From a virus, in IMG/VR virus record IMGVR_UViG_3300021963_000601, positions 1-25,282 of that record: a stretch of 25,282 nt of DNA, one strand, 5' to 3'. The position numbers were made by a program, and so were the translations under genes. Under the pieces are notes generated by a model. It had not been told where the DNA came from. It saw nothing but the letters and a program-made list of their open reading frames with translations, and ran no database searches. Shown here piece after piece: positions 14,251 to 22,036 of the stretch (positions are counted from its first letter, which is position 1; each line of letters starts with the position of its first letter).

Positions 14251-17200
14251 TTATTCTCCTAATCTAGAACGTAGTTCATCAACTTCAGCTTTAAGTTCTT
14301 GAACAGCTTTGATGAGCACTGAAACCATCTGAGCGTAATTTAGAGACTTAAACCCGTCGGTTTGCTCTCCGACGAACTCTGGCATAACCTGTTCTACTTC
14401 TTGAGCGATTAAACCAATTTCTGTTGCGTTATTCTTAACATATTTAACAGGACGTAATTGTAGAACCTCATCTAAACCATAAGATAAATCTACGATGTCT
14501 GTTTTTAGATTTATGTCAGAAGAAACTTGGAATCCTGAGCCGTTAAATACACCCCCAGAACTAATGAAGCCTGCTTGTCCACTAGCTCCGTTACCAATAT
14601 AAATACCACCAGTACCACTATACCAGTTTAAATAAATTCCACGAGATGAACCAGCATCTAGGTGTAAGTTACCATTTGTAGTAACAACAGAAGTAATAGA
14701 GTCGTTTCTGCTGATACCATTAACACCATCGCCACCTACGTGTAGGTAAGAACCCCAGCTAGAGTTTGGTCCATATATTGATTTATTATTTCCACTGAAT
14801 GCCAAGTTGCCACTCATAGTTCCACCAGTAGCTGCCAACGCATAGCTACCAACGTTACCTGAATGTACTGCTTGACGAATGTTAGCGCTTAATGCCACTT
14901 CCTTAGCTGTGGTGGGTTTTGCAACCCCAGTAATAGATGTTACTCTATTAGAAGCTCTTGATCCGTATGCAGTATAAACTTTAACATTATATCCATTCCA
15001 ATATCCTTGACTTGGGAACCAGAAGCAAAGATTTCCACCGTTATTAATAGCAACAAGCCCAGTGATATTTAAACCATTAGAAATACCACCATGGTTAATT
15101 ATCGTATCAGAGTAGATATAACCTTGATATAGCAGATCTACAGGGATAATATTACCATAACTATTACCTCTGATCTCAAGAACAAATGGGTCACCGTTGG
15201 TGACTGCGTAGTTGATATTCGTTGTGATTAGCGTACCATTTGGGAAGTCTCTGTCAGAATGGTACCATTCAGTTATATCAATATTTGCAGAACCATTAAA
15301 CGAAGCACCATTTATATTTCTAGCTGTTTGTAAAACAGTAGCTGTAGCAGCATTACCATTGATGTTGATACCCCAAGTACCACTTGCGCCAGATCCAGAC
15401 AGAGATGGTGAATAGCTGGTGTAGTTACCTGCATGCAGGGCTTGGTTGCCACCGACAGTGACTGCACCAGTAGAGCCAGTTACTTTGAATTTCTCGCTGC
15501 CTTTACCGTCGAATACGGTAAAGTTGCGAAAGTAAGAGGCACCTCCGTTGTATCCGAAGTAATTGACCGCAACACCAGCGGTGTCACTTGCGTCAGCACG
15601 TTGCTCAAGACTGTCATCACGCAACGTAATGCGAGCAGAACCCACGTTGCCAGATGTGTACCAGTTGCCAGTGCCAGTACCGCCACTTAGCGATAAGTAG
15701 CTCGACAGCGCAGAGCTAGTGATATATCCACTTGGGTTAGTGCTGTTGTATGGTGTGAAGCCAAGAGCAGTAGTAACCTGGCTTGAGCTGATTGATCCAG
15801 TATAAGTTGGTAAGTCAGCAGACGTTAATGTAGTACCACTAGTTGCACGCCCTTTAGCGTCAACAGTAATCTTAGTATATGTACCAGCAGTCACACCAGA
15901 TGCTGCTAAGGTAGCATTAGTGATTGCTGTTCCAGTAGTACCAGAAAGAGTTAAATCGCCACCAGTTACAGAAATTGATCCAGAAGGAATTGATACTGCT
16001 GTAGTAGAAACTGCTGTTACCAAACCTTTAGCGTTAACAGTAACTGTTGGAATTTGAGTAGAAGAACCAAATGTACCTACATTTGCATTAACTGTTGCTA
16101 GAGTAAGAGCAGTAGATCCACCAGTAGAACCAGTGCCCGTTACGTCACCAGTGAATGTCAAAGATCCAGAAATAGTAGCAGTAGATGCACTTGTAATACG
16201 ACCTTGTGCGTCAACAGTGATAACAGGTACAGATGTTGACGAACCGTAAGAACCTGCTGTTACTGTAGTGTTTGCTAGTGCAATAGTTACTGCAGAGGAA
16301 CCAGTATAAGAAGTTCCTGATAAACCAGTACCAATAGTTAGAGCGTTTGGATTTGCTGCAGTAATAGTAATATCAGCAGATCCGTTAAATGCTACACCGT
16401 TAATGTTGCGAGAAGTTGCAAGAGTAGTGGCAGTCGATGCATTACCACTCAATGCTGCAGTAATAGTACCAGCAGAGAAGTTACCACTTGCGTCACGAGC
16501 AACAATAGTAGAAGCTGTGTTCAAGTTAGTAGCATTACTTGTTACTGTGAATGTAGCAGCGCCAGAACCGTTATATGTAGCTGAACCAGAAAGACCAGTT
16601 CCAGAAACGCCTAATGTTAATGTGTTAAGAGTGCCACCTAGCGCAACACCAGAGATAGTGCTGTTGGCTAATTGAGTATTAAGGATACCAGCTGTAGCAC
16701 TTAGCTGACTGGTTGTAATGCCACTTAAACGAGCTAGTGGTAATGTACCGCTACTGATGTTAGCTGCGTTAGTTGTATCTGTTGTAGCTGACGCAGCTAG
16801 CCCAGTAATTTTGCTGGTTGCGATAGAACCAGCCAACATTGTATTAGTAACTGTACCAGTATCACCTGTTGTTACGATAGTTCCTGTGGTAGCTGGGATT
16901 GTTAAAACTGTACCAGTACCTACAGCAGCAGTCGGAATAATCTGTACAGTACCAGAAGTAGAACCTGGAAGTGTTACACTAGAAATACCAGTTAACGCTA
17001 AGTTGGCACTAGCACGGTTTAGAGCGACTGCAGTAGTACCAATGTTAACAGTAGAGTTGCCAAGGACTGCAGAAGGAATAGTTCCTGTCAAGTTGCCCGC
17101 AGTTAGAGATGTCAAGTTTGCGCCAGAAACTGCGCCAAAAGAAGCAGACCAAGTACCACTAGTGATTGTACCGACAGTTGCTAAGTTGACTGCAGAAGTA

Positions 17201-18039
17201 ATAGAGGCTTGCGCAGCGCCAGTAACTGTTGCCGCAGTCCCAGTAGTATTTTGGTTAAGTGTTGGAATATCAGCTGCTACTAATGCTCTGAACGTTGGAG
17301 CACCTGCAGCACCGTTCGGCGCTGCAAAAACAGTGTTAGCTGTTTGAGAAGCTAAGGCAGCAGTTAATGTTCCAGTTGTTGTTACTGGAGAACCGCTAAC
17401 GCTGAAAATATTGGGAAGAGATAGAGCGACTGAAGTTACAGTACCAGTACCACCAACTGTAATCCACTGCAATCCACTACCAGTTGATGCTAAAACTTGT
17501 CCATTAGATCCAACATTTCCGCCAATACTAATAGCTGGCACAGATAATGCACCAGCATCAGTAAGAGCAAGAATAGTTGAAGTATACGCACTATTGACGA
17601 TTTCTAGAGCGCCAGTACTATTAATTCTAAAATACTTGTTTGGATTTGTTGCGGTTCCAAACGTATTGGTTGCTTCTAAGAACCCATGATATCCAGCACC
17701 ACCACGCTGATTATAACCAGCCAGCTTAACTGAAGAGTTATTTCCATCACCACCAGAGAATGTAGTGATACCAGATAAAGTCACTGCCCCAGAAAGAGTA
17801 CCAGAAAGCACACCACCGTTAATTGTCGGTGATGTTAGAGTTTTATTTGTTAGGGTTTGAGTTCCAGCTAGTGTTACGACGTTGTCGTCGATCGTGAAAC
17901 TCTTGATGACGTTTGATGCGTTCTTAAAGAACAGTTTACCATCGGTGTAATTTAACGCTAATTCACCGTAGTCTAAGTCTGTAGTTAGAGGAACTTTTGA
18001 TGTGACTGAAGACTTCTTCAGTAATACTTTATTTGCCAT
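14251..18039 (-). CDS. Long tail-fibre protein with C-terminal S74 chaperone
   Basis: A 1262-aa repetitive fibre protein, probably involved in host recognition. The N-terminus (MANKVLLKKSSVTSKVPLTT..DYGELALNY) is a fibre attachment type seen in marine T4 relatives. The long middle is Gly/Ser/Thr/Ala-rich beta repeats (TLTNKTLTSPTI, GTLTAAL, GNASTATTLATSRNINGV). ALHAGNYTS and AVHSGN motifs occur in the distal part. The last about 90 residues are an intramolecular chaperone of the peptidase S74 family: SDINLKTDI, IGLIAQEVEQVMPEFV and a C-terminal coiled coil. Ser1174 and Lys1179 have the 5-residue spacing of the endosialidase catalytic dyad, so self-cleavage before Ser1174 is expected. A patch at about 15430-15720 is richer in GC. 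The start has AAGGG upstream. Confidence 0.88.
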   Translation of the reverse strand: MANKVLLKKSSVTSKVPLTTDLDYGELALNYTDGKLFFKNASNVIKSFTIDDNVVTLAGTQTLTNKTLTSPTINGGVLSGTLSGAVTLSGITTFSGGDGNNSSVKLAGYNQRGGAGYHGFLEATNTFGTATNPNKYFRINSTGALEIVNSAYTSTILALTDAGALSVPAISIGGNVGSNGQVLASTGSGLQWITVGGTGTVTSVALSLPNIFSVSGSPVTTTGTLTAALASQTANTVFAAPNGAAGAPTFRALVAADIPTLNQNTTGTAATVTGAAQASITSAVNLATVGTITSGTWSASFGAVSGANLTSLTAGNLTGTIPSAVLGNSTVNIGTTAVALNRASANLALTGISSVTLPGSTSGTVQIIPTAAVGTGTVLTIPATTGTIVTTGDTGTVTNTMLAGSIATSKITGLAASATTDTTNAANISSGTLPLARLSGITTSQLSATAGILNTQLANSTISGVALGGTLNTLTLGVSGTGLSGSATYNGSGAATFTVTSNATNLNTASTIVARDASGNFSAGTITAALSGNASTATTLATSRNINGVAFNGSADITITAANPNALTIGTGLSGTSYTGSSAVTIALANTTVTAGSYGSSTSVPVITVDAQGRITSASTATISGSLTFTGDVTGTGSTGGSTALTLATVNANVGTFGSSTQIPTVTVNAKGLVTAVSTTAVSIPSGSISVTGGDLTLSGTTGTAITNATLAASGVTAGTYTKITVDAKGRATSGTTLTSADLPTYTGSISSSQVTTALGFTPYNSTNPSGYITSSALSSYLSLSGGTGTGNWYTSGNVGSARITLRDDSLEQRADASDTAGVAVNYFGYNGGASYFRNFTVFDGKGSEKFKVTGSTGAVTVGGNQALHAGNYTSYSPSLSGSGASGTWGININGNAATATVLQTARNINGASFNGSANIDITEWYHSDRDFPNGTLITTNINYAVTNGDPFVLEIRGNSYGNIIPVDLLYQGYIYSDTIINHGGISNGLNITGLVAINNGGNLCFWFPSQGYWNGYNVKVYTAYGSRASNRVTSITGVAKPTTAKEVALSANIRQAVHSGNVGSYALAATGGTMSGNLAFSGNNKSIYGPNSSWGSYLHVGGDGVNGISRNDSITSVVTTNGNLHLDAGSSRGIYLNWYSGTGGIYIGNGASGQAGFISSGGVFNGSGFQVSSDINLKTDIVDLSYGLDEVLQLRPVKYVKNNATEIGLIAQEVEQVMPEFVGEQTDGFKSLNYAQMVSVLIKAVQELKAEVDELRSRLGE
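14254..14520 (-). other. S74 self-cleaving chaperone domain of fibre gene
   Basis: It encodes residues 1174-1262 of the fibre protein. The S74 family folds trimeric fibres and then cuts itself off. The SDINLK motif with Ser and Lys five residues apart and the IGLIAQEVEQVMPE core are visible. The final MVSVLIKAVQELKAEVDELRSR stretch is a coiled coil. Confidence 0.85.
17825..17850 (-). repeat. 26-bp repeat shared by the two fibre genes
   Basis: It is identical to 18323-18348 in the neighbouring fibre gene, in the same orientation, and encodes the TNKTLTSPT fibre motif in both proteins. It could allow recombination between the two genes. Confidence 0.8.
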
Positions 18040-18063
18040 TGCAATCCCTTAAAAAAGGTAAGA

Positions 18064-18083
18064 GGGGTAGTAAAAACTACCCC
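18064..18083 (-). promoter_or_regulatory. Intergenic hairpin between the fibre genes
   Basis: On the minus strand GGGGTAG and CTACCCC pair as a perfect 7-bp stem with a 6-nt loop (TTTTTA). The T run comes only after seven intervening bases (TCTTACC), so it is a poor intrinsic terminator. It starts about 5 nt after the transcription start predicted from the box at 18094-18101, so it may instead be a 5'-end hairpin on the next message. A weak terminator of the upstream gene remains possible. Confidence 0.6.
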
Positions 18084-18093
18084 ATTACTCAAT

Positions 18094-18101
18094 TATTTAG
18101 T
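18094..18101 (-). promoter_or_regulatory. Late-promoter-like box (ACTAAATA) before S74 fibre gene
   Basis: Minus-strand ACTAAATA overlaps the stop codon of the upstream fibre gene. It matches the last six bases of the T4 late consensus. Predicted +1 is near 18088, with a 49-nt leader holding the hairpin at 18064-18083 and the AAGGG site. The same CTAAATA variant appears before two other genes in the window. Confidence 0.45.
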
Positions 18102-20712
18102 ATGTTCCACCATCGATGTTGAAGTTATCTAATGTTGAAACAGAAACGCCAGCACCGTTTAGGTTACCACCAATATTAACAGTACCGCCGATACCAACAC
18201 CGCCTGTCACAACAACAGCGCCACTTGTATTGCTAGAAGATGCTGTGATGTTAGAGAATGTTACAACACCAGAATTTGTGTGGTTACCAGAGAAAGTACC
18301 AGACAGCGCACCAGCGTTAATAGTCGGTGATGTTAGAGTTTTATTTGTGAACGTTTCTGCGCCAGCTAAAGTAGCTAGAGTACCAGTAGTAGGTAGTGTT
18401 ACGCTAGTTGTACCAGTTACAGTTAGTGTGGTAGCAAATGCACCACTAGTAGTAAGGTTACCACCTAGAGTAATAGTGCTAGAACCGTTGTTTACACCAG
18501 TACCACCGTAGACTGGAGAAACGATAGTGCCTTGCCAAGTACCAGTACCGATAGTACCAAGGGTGGTGATAGAGCTTTGACCAACGTACGTAGAAGCGAT
18601 GTCAATAGCATCAGCAGTAATAGAAATACGGTTTGCGGTTCCAACTGCATCTATTGTATTGCCGTTCTTAGTTAAACCAGCACCAGCAGTGATTTGGCCA
18701 GCGCCAGAGAACTGAACGAAAGTAATACCAGTAGTGCCAATAGTGATAGCGCCAGTGTTAGTGCAAACGTATCCGTTATCGTTACCTACAGTACCTTCTT
18801 CGACGAAAGTGAATGCGCCTGGAGTAATTTCAGTGTTTTGGTCAGCGTCTACTGAACGAGTCAACACCCAGTTTGTAGAAGCAGAACCGACGTTGCTAAC
18901 TACGTAGAAGCCGTTCTGTAACGAAGTTGTTTGATCCTTAACAAGAACACGATCACCAACAGAAAGAACGATACTGTCAATCGTAAGCGCTGCTTGTGTT
19001 CCAGAGTTAGTAAGAGTTGCACCAACACCAGAAGAGCCGTTAGAATAAGTAGCTGTTAAGTTAGAAGTAGTTGTTACACGAACTGAATCTTTAACATCTA
19101 GACCAGTCTTAACTGCATCAACGTATGACTTTGTTGCGGCATCGCTAGACTGAGTAGGTTCAGCAACAGAAGTGATTCTCTTGTTAGCAACATCAACAGT
19201 ACCAGTACCAGTTGGAACCAAGTTAACACTATTGTTACCTGCGGCAGCAGTAACAGAAAGGTTACCAGAAGCACCAGTAATACTTGTGACAGTTGCTACA
19301 CCAAGTGTTGGTGTTGTTAACGTTGGACTATTAGCGAAAACTAGAGCACCAGAACCTGTTTCGTCGGAGATAACTCCAGCCAACTCAGCAGAACTAGTAG
19401 AAGCAAATACGTTTAGTTTATTTGCCACATAAGCAACAGTTCCACCAGAACCGAATGCTACAGATGACCCATCAGTACCACTAAATGTTAATGTATTGCT
19501 TGCAGTTAGAGTTTTAGCATTAGCGACAGTTAATGTGCCAGTAGTTGAGCTAATTGTTAAACCGTTGATAGATGTAGCAGTTGCAGCACCAAGAACAGGC
19601 GTTACAAGAGTTGGACTATTAGCGAAAACTAGAGCACCAGAACCTGTTTCGTCAGAAACAGCAGTCGCCAGCTGAGCAGACGTCATAGTAATGGTATTAG
19701 AACCAAAGCTAATAGTCTTGTTTGTAAATGTATCAGCAGTATTCTTACCAACTAGTGTATCAGTTGCTGCTGGTAGAGTTAGTGTAGTAGAACCTGCAGC
19801 AGCACTTGCAACTACAGTAGTAGTACCAGATGTTGAACCAGTGAAAATCGCACCAGCAGAACCGATTGTTGGAGTAGTTAACTGTGCGCTAGTTAGAGTC
19901 TTATTTGTAAGAGTCTGAGTACCAGTTAGTGTAGCAACTGTACCATCGATATTAAAGGTTACGCTAGTTGCAGCACCAACTTTGGAAACGATGGAATCGA
20001 TACCAGTTCCACCAACAAACGTCATTGTATCTGTTAGTAGTGCAAACGCTGAAGTGCCAGTATCACCAGCAATGTTTAGGTTAGATGCTACCGAAGCAGT
20101 AGAAGCTGCAGTTATCTGTCCTTGCGCATTGATAGTTAAAATTGGGATCGAAGTAGCAGAACCATAACTACCCGCAGTAACACCAGTGTTGGTGATAGAA
20201 AGAGTTGTGGTATTACCAGCATCGTTCACAGTAGAAGTGATACCTGTGCCAGCAACAACAGTACCACCAACTAAGTCATAGATGTACTCGGCAAGAGTAT
20301 CAGTTGTGCCGTTAACATATGCATTATTAAGAACTAGCTTGCCTGTACCGTTCGGGGATAGAACGATATCGCCGTTAGTATTAGTAGAAGATAGCGTGTT
20401 TGATGTTAGTTGTAAGTTACCAACCAACCATCTGTCTATAGTTCCTGTTGCAGAAAGAATAGGAATAGACTTAGCGCTTGTGTTTAATGTACCGCCAGCG
20501 CCAGCTGCGTCGATAAGACCAGTGTAATACTTACCACCGATAACGATACGGTTAGCAGCGTTACCAGCAGTTTCTGTTCCCATACCGATGTATAGGCGAT
20601 CACCACCATTTGAACCGTTGTCGGCTAGTGCTGAATATGCTAATTCACCAGCAGCTAGGGTACTTGGATTACCGCTAACTGAGGAACGCTTAATTCTAAT
20701 AATAGAAGCCAT
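18097..20712 (-). CDS. Long repetitive tail-fibre protein
   Basis: An 871-aa fibre-type protein. The N-terminus MASIIRIKRSSVSGNPSTLAAGELAYS followed by GGDRLYIGMG and RIVIGGKYYTGLID is an attachment module found in tail fibres of marine T4 relatives. The body is beta-repeat sequence with TLTNKTLTS, GTGTWQGTIVSPVYGGTG and a duplicated DETGSGALVFANSPTL unit. A separate domain near residues 535-680 reads AATKSYVDAVKTGLDVKDSVRV...GDRVLVKDQ...NGFYVVSNVG...WVLTRSVDAD, which is recurrent in phage fibres. No S74 domain is present, so folding may need another chaperone. A GGAG ribosome site lies 10 nt before the ATG. Confidence 0.85.
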   Translation of the reverse strand: MASIIRIKRSSVSGNPSTLAAGELAYSALADNGSNGGDRLYIGMGTETAGNAANRIVIGGKYYTGLIDAAGAGGTLNTSAKSIPILSATGTIDRWLVGNLQLTSNTLSSTNTNGDIVLSPNGTGKLVLNNAYVNGTTDTLAEYIYDLVGGTVVAGTGITSTVNDAGNTTTLSITNTGVTAGSYGSATSIPILTINAQGQITAASTASVASNLNIAGDTGTSAFALLTDTMTFVGGTGIDSIVSKVGAATSVTFNIDGTVATLTGTQTLTNKTLTSAQLTTPTIGSAGAIFTGSTSGTTTVVASAAAGSTTLTLPAATDTLVGKNTADTFTNKTISFGSNTITMTSAQLATAVSDETGSGALVFANSPTLVTPVLGAATATSINGLTISSTTGTLTVANAKTLTASNTLTFSGTDGSSVAFGSGGTVAYVANKLNVFASTSSAELAGVISDETGSGALVFANSPTLTTPTLGVATVTSITGASGNLSVTAAAGNNSVNLVPTGTGTVDVANKRITSVAEPTQSSDAATKSYVDAVKTGLDVKDSVRVTTTSNLTATYSNGSSGVGATLTNSGTQAALTIDSIVLSVGDRVLVKDQTTSLQNGFYVVSNVGSASTNWVLTRSVDADQNTEITPGAFTFVEEGTVGNDNGYVCTNTGAITIGTTGITFVQFSGAGQITAGAGLTKNGNTIDAVGTANRISITADAIDIASTYVGQSSITTLGTIGTGTWQGTIVSPVYGGTGVNNGSSTITLGGNLTTSGAFATTLTVTGTTSVTLPTTGTLATLAGAETFTNKTLTSPTINAGALSGTFSGNHTNSGVVTFSNITASSSNTSGAVVVTGGVGIGGTVNIGGNLNGAGVSVSTLDNFNIDGGTY
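19322..19365 (-). repeat. 44-bp perfect direct repeat in fibre gene (copy 1)
   Basis: It is identical to 19610-19653, with an offset of 288 bp (96 codons), so recombination between copies keeps the frame. It encodes DETGSGALVFANSPT in both units. Confidence 0.9.
19610..19653 (-). repeat. 44-bp perfect direct repeat in fibre gene (copy 2)
   Basis: The second copy of the unit at 19322-19365. The regions around both copies are similar but not identical, which suggests duplication followed by divergence with the 44-bp core kept or recently converted. Confidence 0.9.
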
Positions 20713-20726
20713 CTTTTATTTCTCCG

Positions 20727-20954
20727 TTAATATTCTCCAGCTTCCATATTCTGTGCATCTAGCGTAGTGGAAGCTGTCCATTTATTAGTTGTTGTTTTAT
20801 ACACTAACACCGCCCCGTTAGTTAATTGTTGCAAATCTACGTCTAACATATTTTCAATGCTATTTGGCGCTATAGAAGTTGTGGCTGCAGTAACAGCTAC
20901 ACCTTCATTAGATGTTCCATACGGGTCGGAAACAATTGCAATGATGTCAGACAT
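20727..20954 (-). CDS. Small fibre-associated protein
   Basis: A 75-aa protein. The C-terminal half (DVDLQQLTNGAVLVYKTTTNKWTAST) is the 'L-x-N/D-G-x-VLVY-x-x-x-x-x-x-W' motif common in phage fibre and fibre-linker proteins. The N-terminal half (MSDIIAIVSDPYGTSN) is short and beta-like. It starts 1 nt after the stop of the preceding gene, without a clear ribosome site, which suggests coupled translation. It precedes the long fibre genes and probably connects or decorates the fibre. The exact role is unknown. Confidence 0.6.
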   Translation of the reverse strand: MSDIIAIVSDPYGTSNEGVAVTAATTSIAPNSIENMLDVDLQQLTNGAVLVYKTTTNKWTASTTLDAQNMEAGEY

Positions 20955-20955
20955 G

Positions 20956-21291
20956 TTAAATTTTTGTTATTTCGGGGTTCACTAAAACAATACCTTCTAC
21001 AACACGTGTTCGTTCGCCATTGGGTGAACGAACTTCTACATCGTACAGGTATCTTCCTGCGGGGATTAGTCTAGATTCTTCTGAAGACAGTTCAATACGA
21101 ACTCTTCCTTGTACTGGATTCGTTATAGAACTAGTAAAATTATACGCAGTCGAAGACTGGTATGACTTTCTCATCTGAGAAGCAACAGTGAAATTTGTTA
21201 GGTCCAGGGGTGTGCCGTCGGTGCCAGATACCGTGACATATGTTCTATAGAAAGAACCCTGATCTACATATAGGTTTGAAACTGTGGCCAC
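20956..21291 (-). CDS. Small beta-sandwich virion protein (BppU N-domain-like)
   Basis: A 111-aa protein starting at a GTG codon with GGAG 8 nt before it; no ATG lies nearby in frame. The sequence has the pattern of Ig-like baseplate N-terminal domains: YVDQGSFYRTYVTVSGTDGTPLDLTNFTVASQMRK, then RVRIELSSEESRLIPAGRYLYDVEV and a final VVEGIVLVNPEITK. In such domains the D-G-x-P-x-D-L turn and the P-A-G-x-Y-x-Y-D-V strand are characteristic. It is the first gene of the long minus-strand late operon and probably contributes to the tail tip or fibre base. Confidence 0.65.
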   Translation of the reverse strand: MATVSNLYVDQGSFYRTYVTVSGTDGTPLDLTNFTVASQMRKSYQSSTAYNFTSSITNPVQGRVRIELSSEESRLIPAGRYLYDVEVRSPNGERTRVVEGIVLVNPEITKI

Positions 21292-21315
21292 TTAAAATCT
21301 CCCAATATACAATCT

Positions 21316-21323
21316 TATTTATG
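21316..21323 (-). promoter_or_regulatory. Late-promoter box for tail-fibre operon
   Basis: Minus-strand CATAAATA, seven of eight matches to the T4 late consensus. Predicted +1 near 21310 gives a 19-nt leader with GGGAG before the GTG start at 21291. It is the first box of the run of minus-strand genes down to gp17. Confidence 0.75.
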
Positions 21324-21335
21324 TTATTTGAGAAC

Positions 21336-21343
21336 GCTAAATA
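21336..21343 (+). promoter_or_regulatory. Late-promoter-like box (GCTAAATA) for plus-strand gene
   Basis: GCTAAATA on the plus strand, back-to-back with the minus-strand box at 21316-21323. Predicted +1 near 21349, giving a leader of about 37 nt with GGAG before the ATG at 21386. It is the CTAAATA variant and less certain than the ATAAATA boxes. Confidence 0.4.
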
Positions 21344-21385
21344 TAAAAGCTGCGAAGCGATAACATCACTTTTAATGGAGATAAT

Positions 21386-22036
21386 ATGGAAAATAACCAA
21401 GCACCACAAAACGAAACATCGTCAGCAGACGAACCTAATGTGGTCAAATTTTTTGAAAAACAGGCGTTCGCCACCCCAATTATTAGCTATATCAATCAAA
21501 AACACGACGAGTTCAAACTAGAATTCATCAAGTTGGCTGATAAAATGCAATCTTCTGGGTTCGATGGCGACATCCTTCAACTTGAAGATGAGCCAGCTGT
21601 AAAATTGTTAAAAGAAGCAATTTTCTCAGTTTGTGCAGAGTTGAAAGAATTTGGCTTTGATAACAGATACCCGTTTATTATGGGATCTAACGTTATCTAC
21701 CAACAAAGAAACGAACACATTCCAGCGCACTCGTATGAGTTCGTTCCGCTCGTTCTAACATATATTGTCAATGAGCCTGAGCAAGTGACACCGACTACAT
21801 ATTATATCGACCCTCGTGGTGGTGTCCAAACACTTCGTGAAAAGGTTAGTCAAAACCTAGTCGGAACTTATTTTGGAATCAACGCCCACGAAGGCGAAAT
21901 TATTGCAACTCCAGGTTACCTAACTCGATATACTGAGAGTAACCTAGATAGCCAAACATATCTTTCCATCAATGTTATGGTAGGTTACACCTCAGGGTCT
22001 GCAACAGCAACTTCTAAGAATGCCAATGCTGTTTAA
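21386..22036 (+). CDS. Degenerate 2OG-oxygenase-fold protein
   Basis: A 216-aa protein. Its C-terminal half looks like the double-stranded beta-helix of the putative 2OG-Fe(II) oxygenase families common in marine phages: EHIPAHSYEFVPLVLTYIV (110-128), TTYYIDPRGG (137-146, family 'f-x-DPR'), GEIIATPGYLTRYTESN (170-186) and TYLSINVMV (191-199). The expected iron ligands are not there: no HxD/E in the first motif, Arg181 where the distal His normally lies, and Tyr192 where an Arg binds 2-oxoglutarate. So it may be non-catalytic, or use other residues. The N-terminal about 95 residues are helical, and the C-terminus is a Ser/Ala/Asn tail. GGAG lies 5 nt before the ATG. Its stop overlaps that of the radical SAM gene, tail to tail. 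Confidence 0.6.
   Translation: MENNQAPQNETSSADEPNVVKFFEKQAFATPIISYINQKHDEFKLEFIKLADKMQSSGFDGDILQLEDEPAVKLLKEAIFSVCAELKEFGFDNRYPFIMGSNVIYQQRNEHIPAHSYEFVPLVLTYIVNEPEQVTPTTYYIDPRGGVQTLREKVSQNLVGTYFGINAHEGEIIATPGYLTRYTESNLDSQTYLSINVMVGYTSGSATATSKNANAV

Noticed and set aside
16718-17347. Long plus-strand open frame (209 codons) opposite the S74 fibre gene
   Set aside because: It is a low-complexity Val/Pro/Ala reading that mirrors the Gly/Thr/Ala repeats of the real gene. The same holds for the other plus-strand frames within 14251-20712.
14251-20712. Diversity-generating retroelement or CRISPR-like array in the fibre repeats
   Set aside because: No reverse transcriptase or template repeat is seen, and the repeats are in-frame protein repeats of unequal spacing rather than spacer-separated units.
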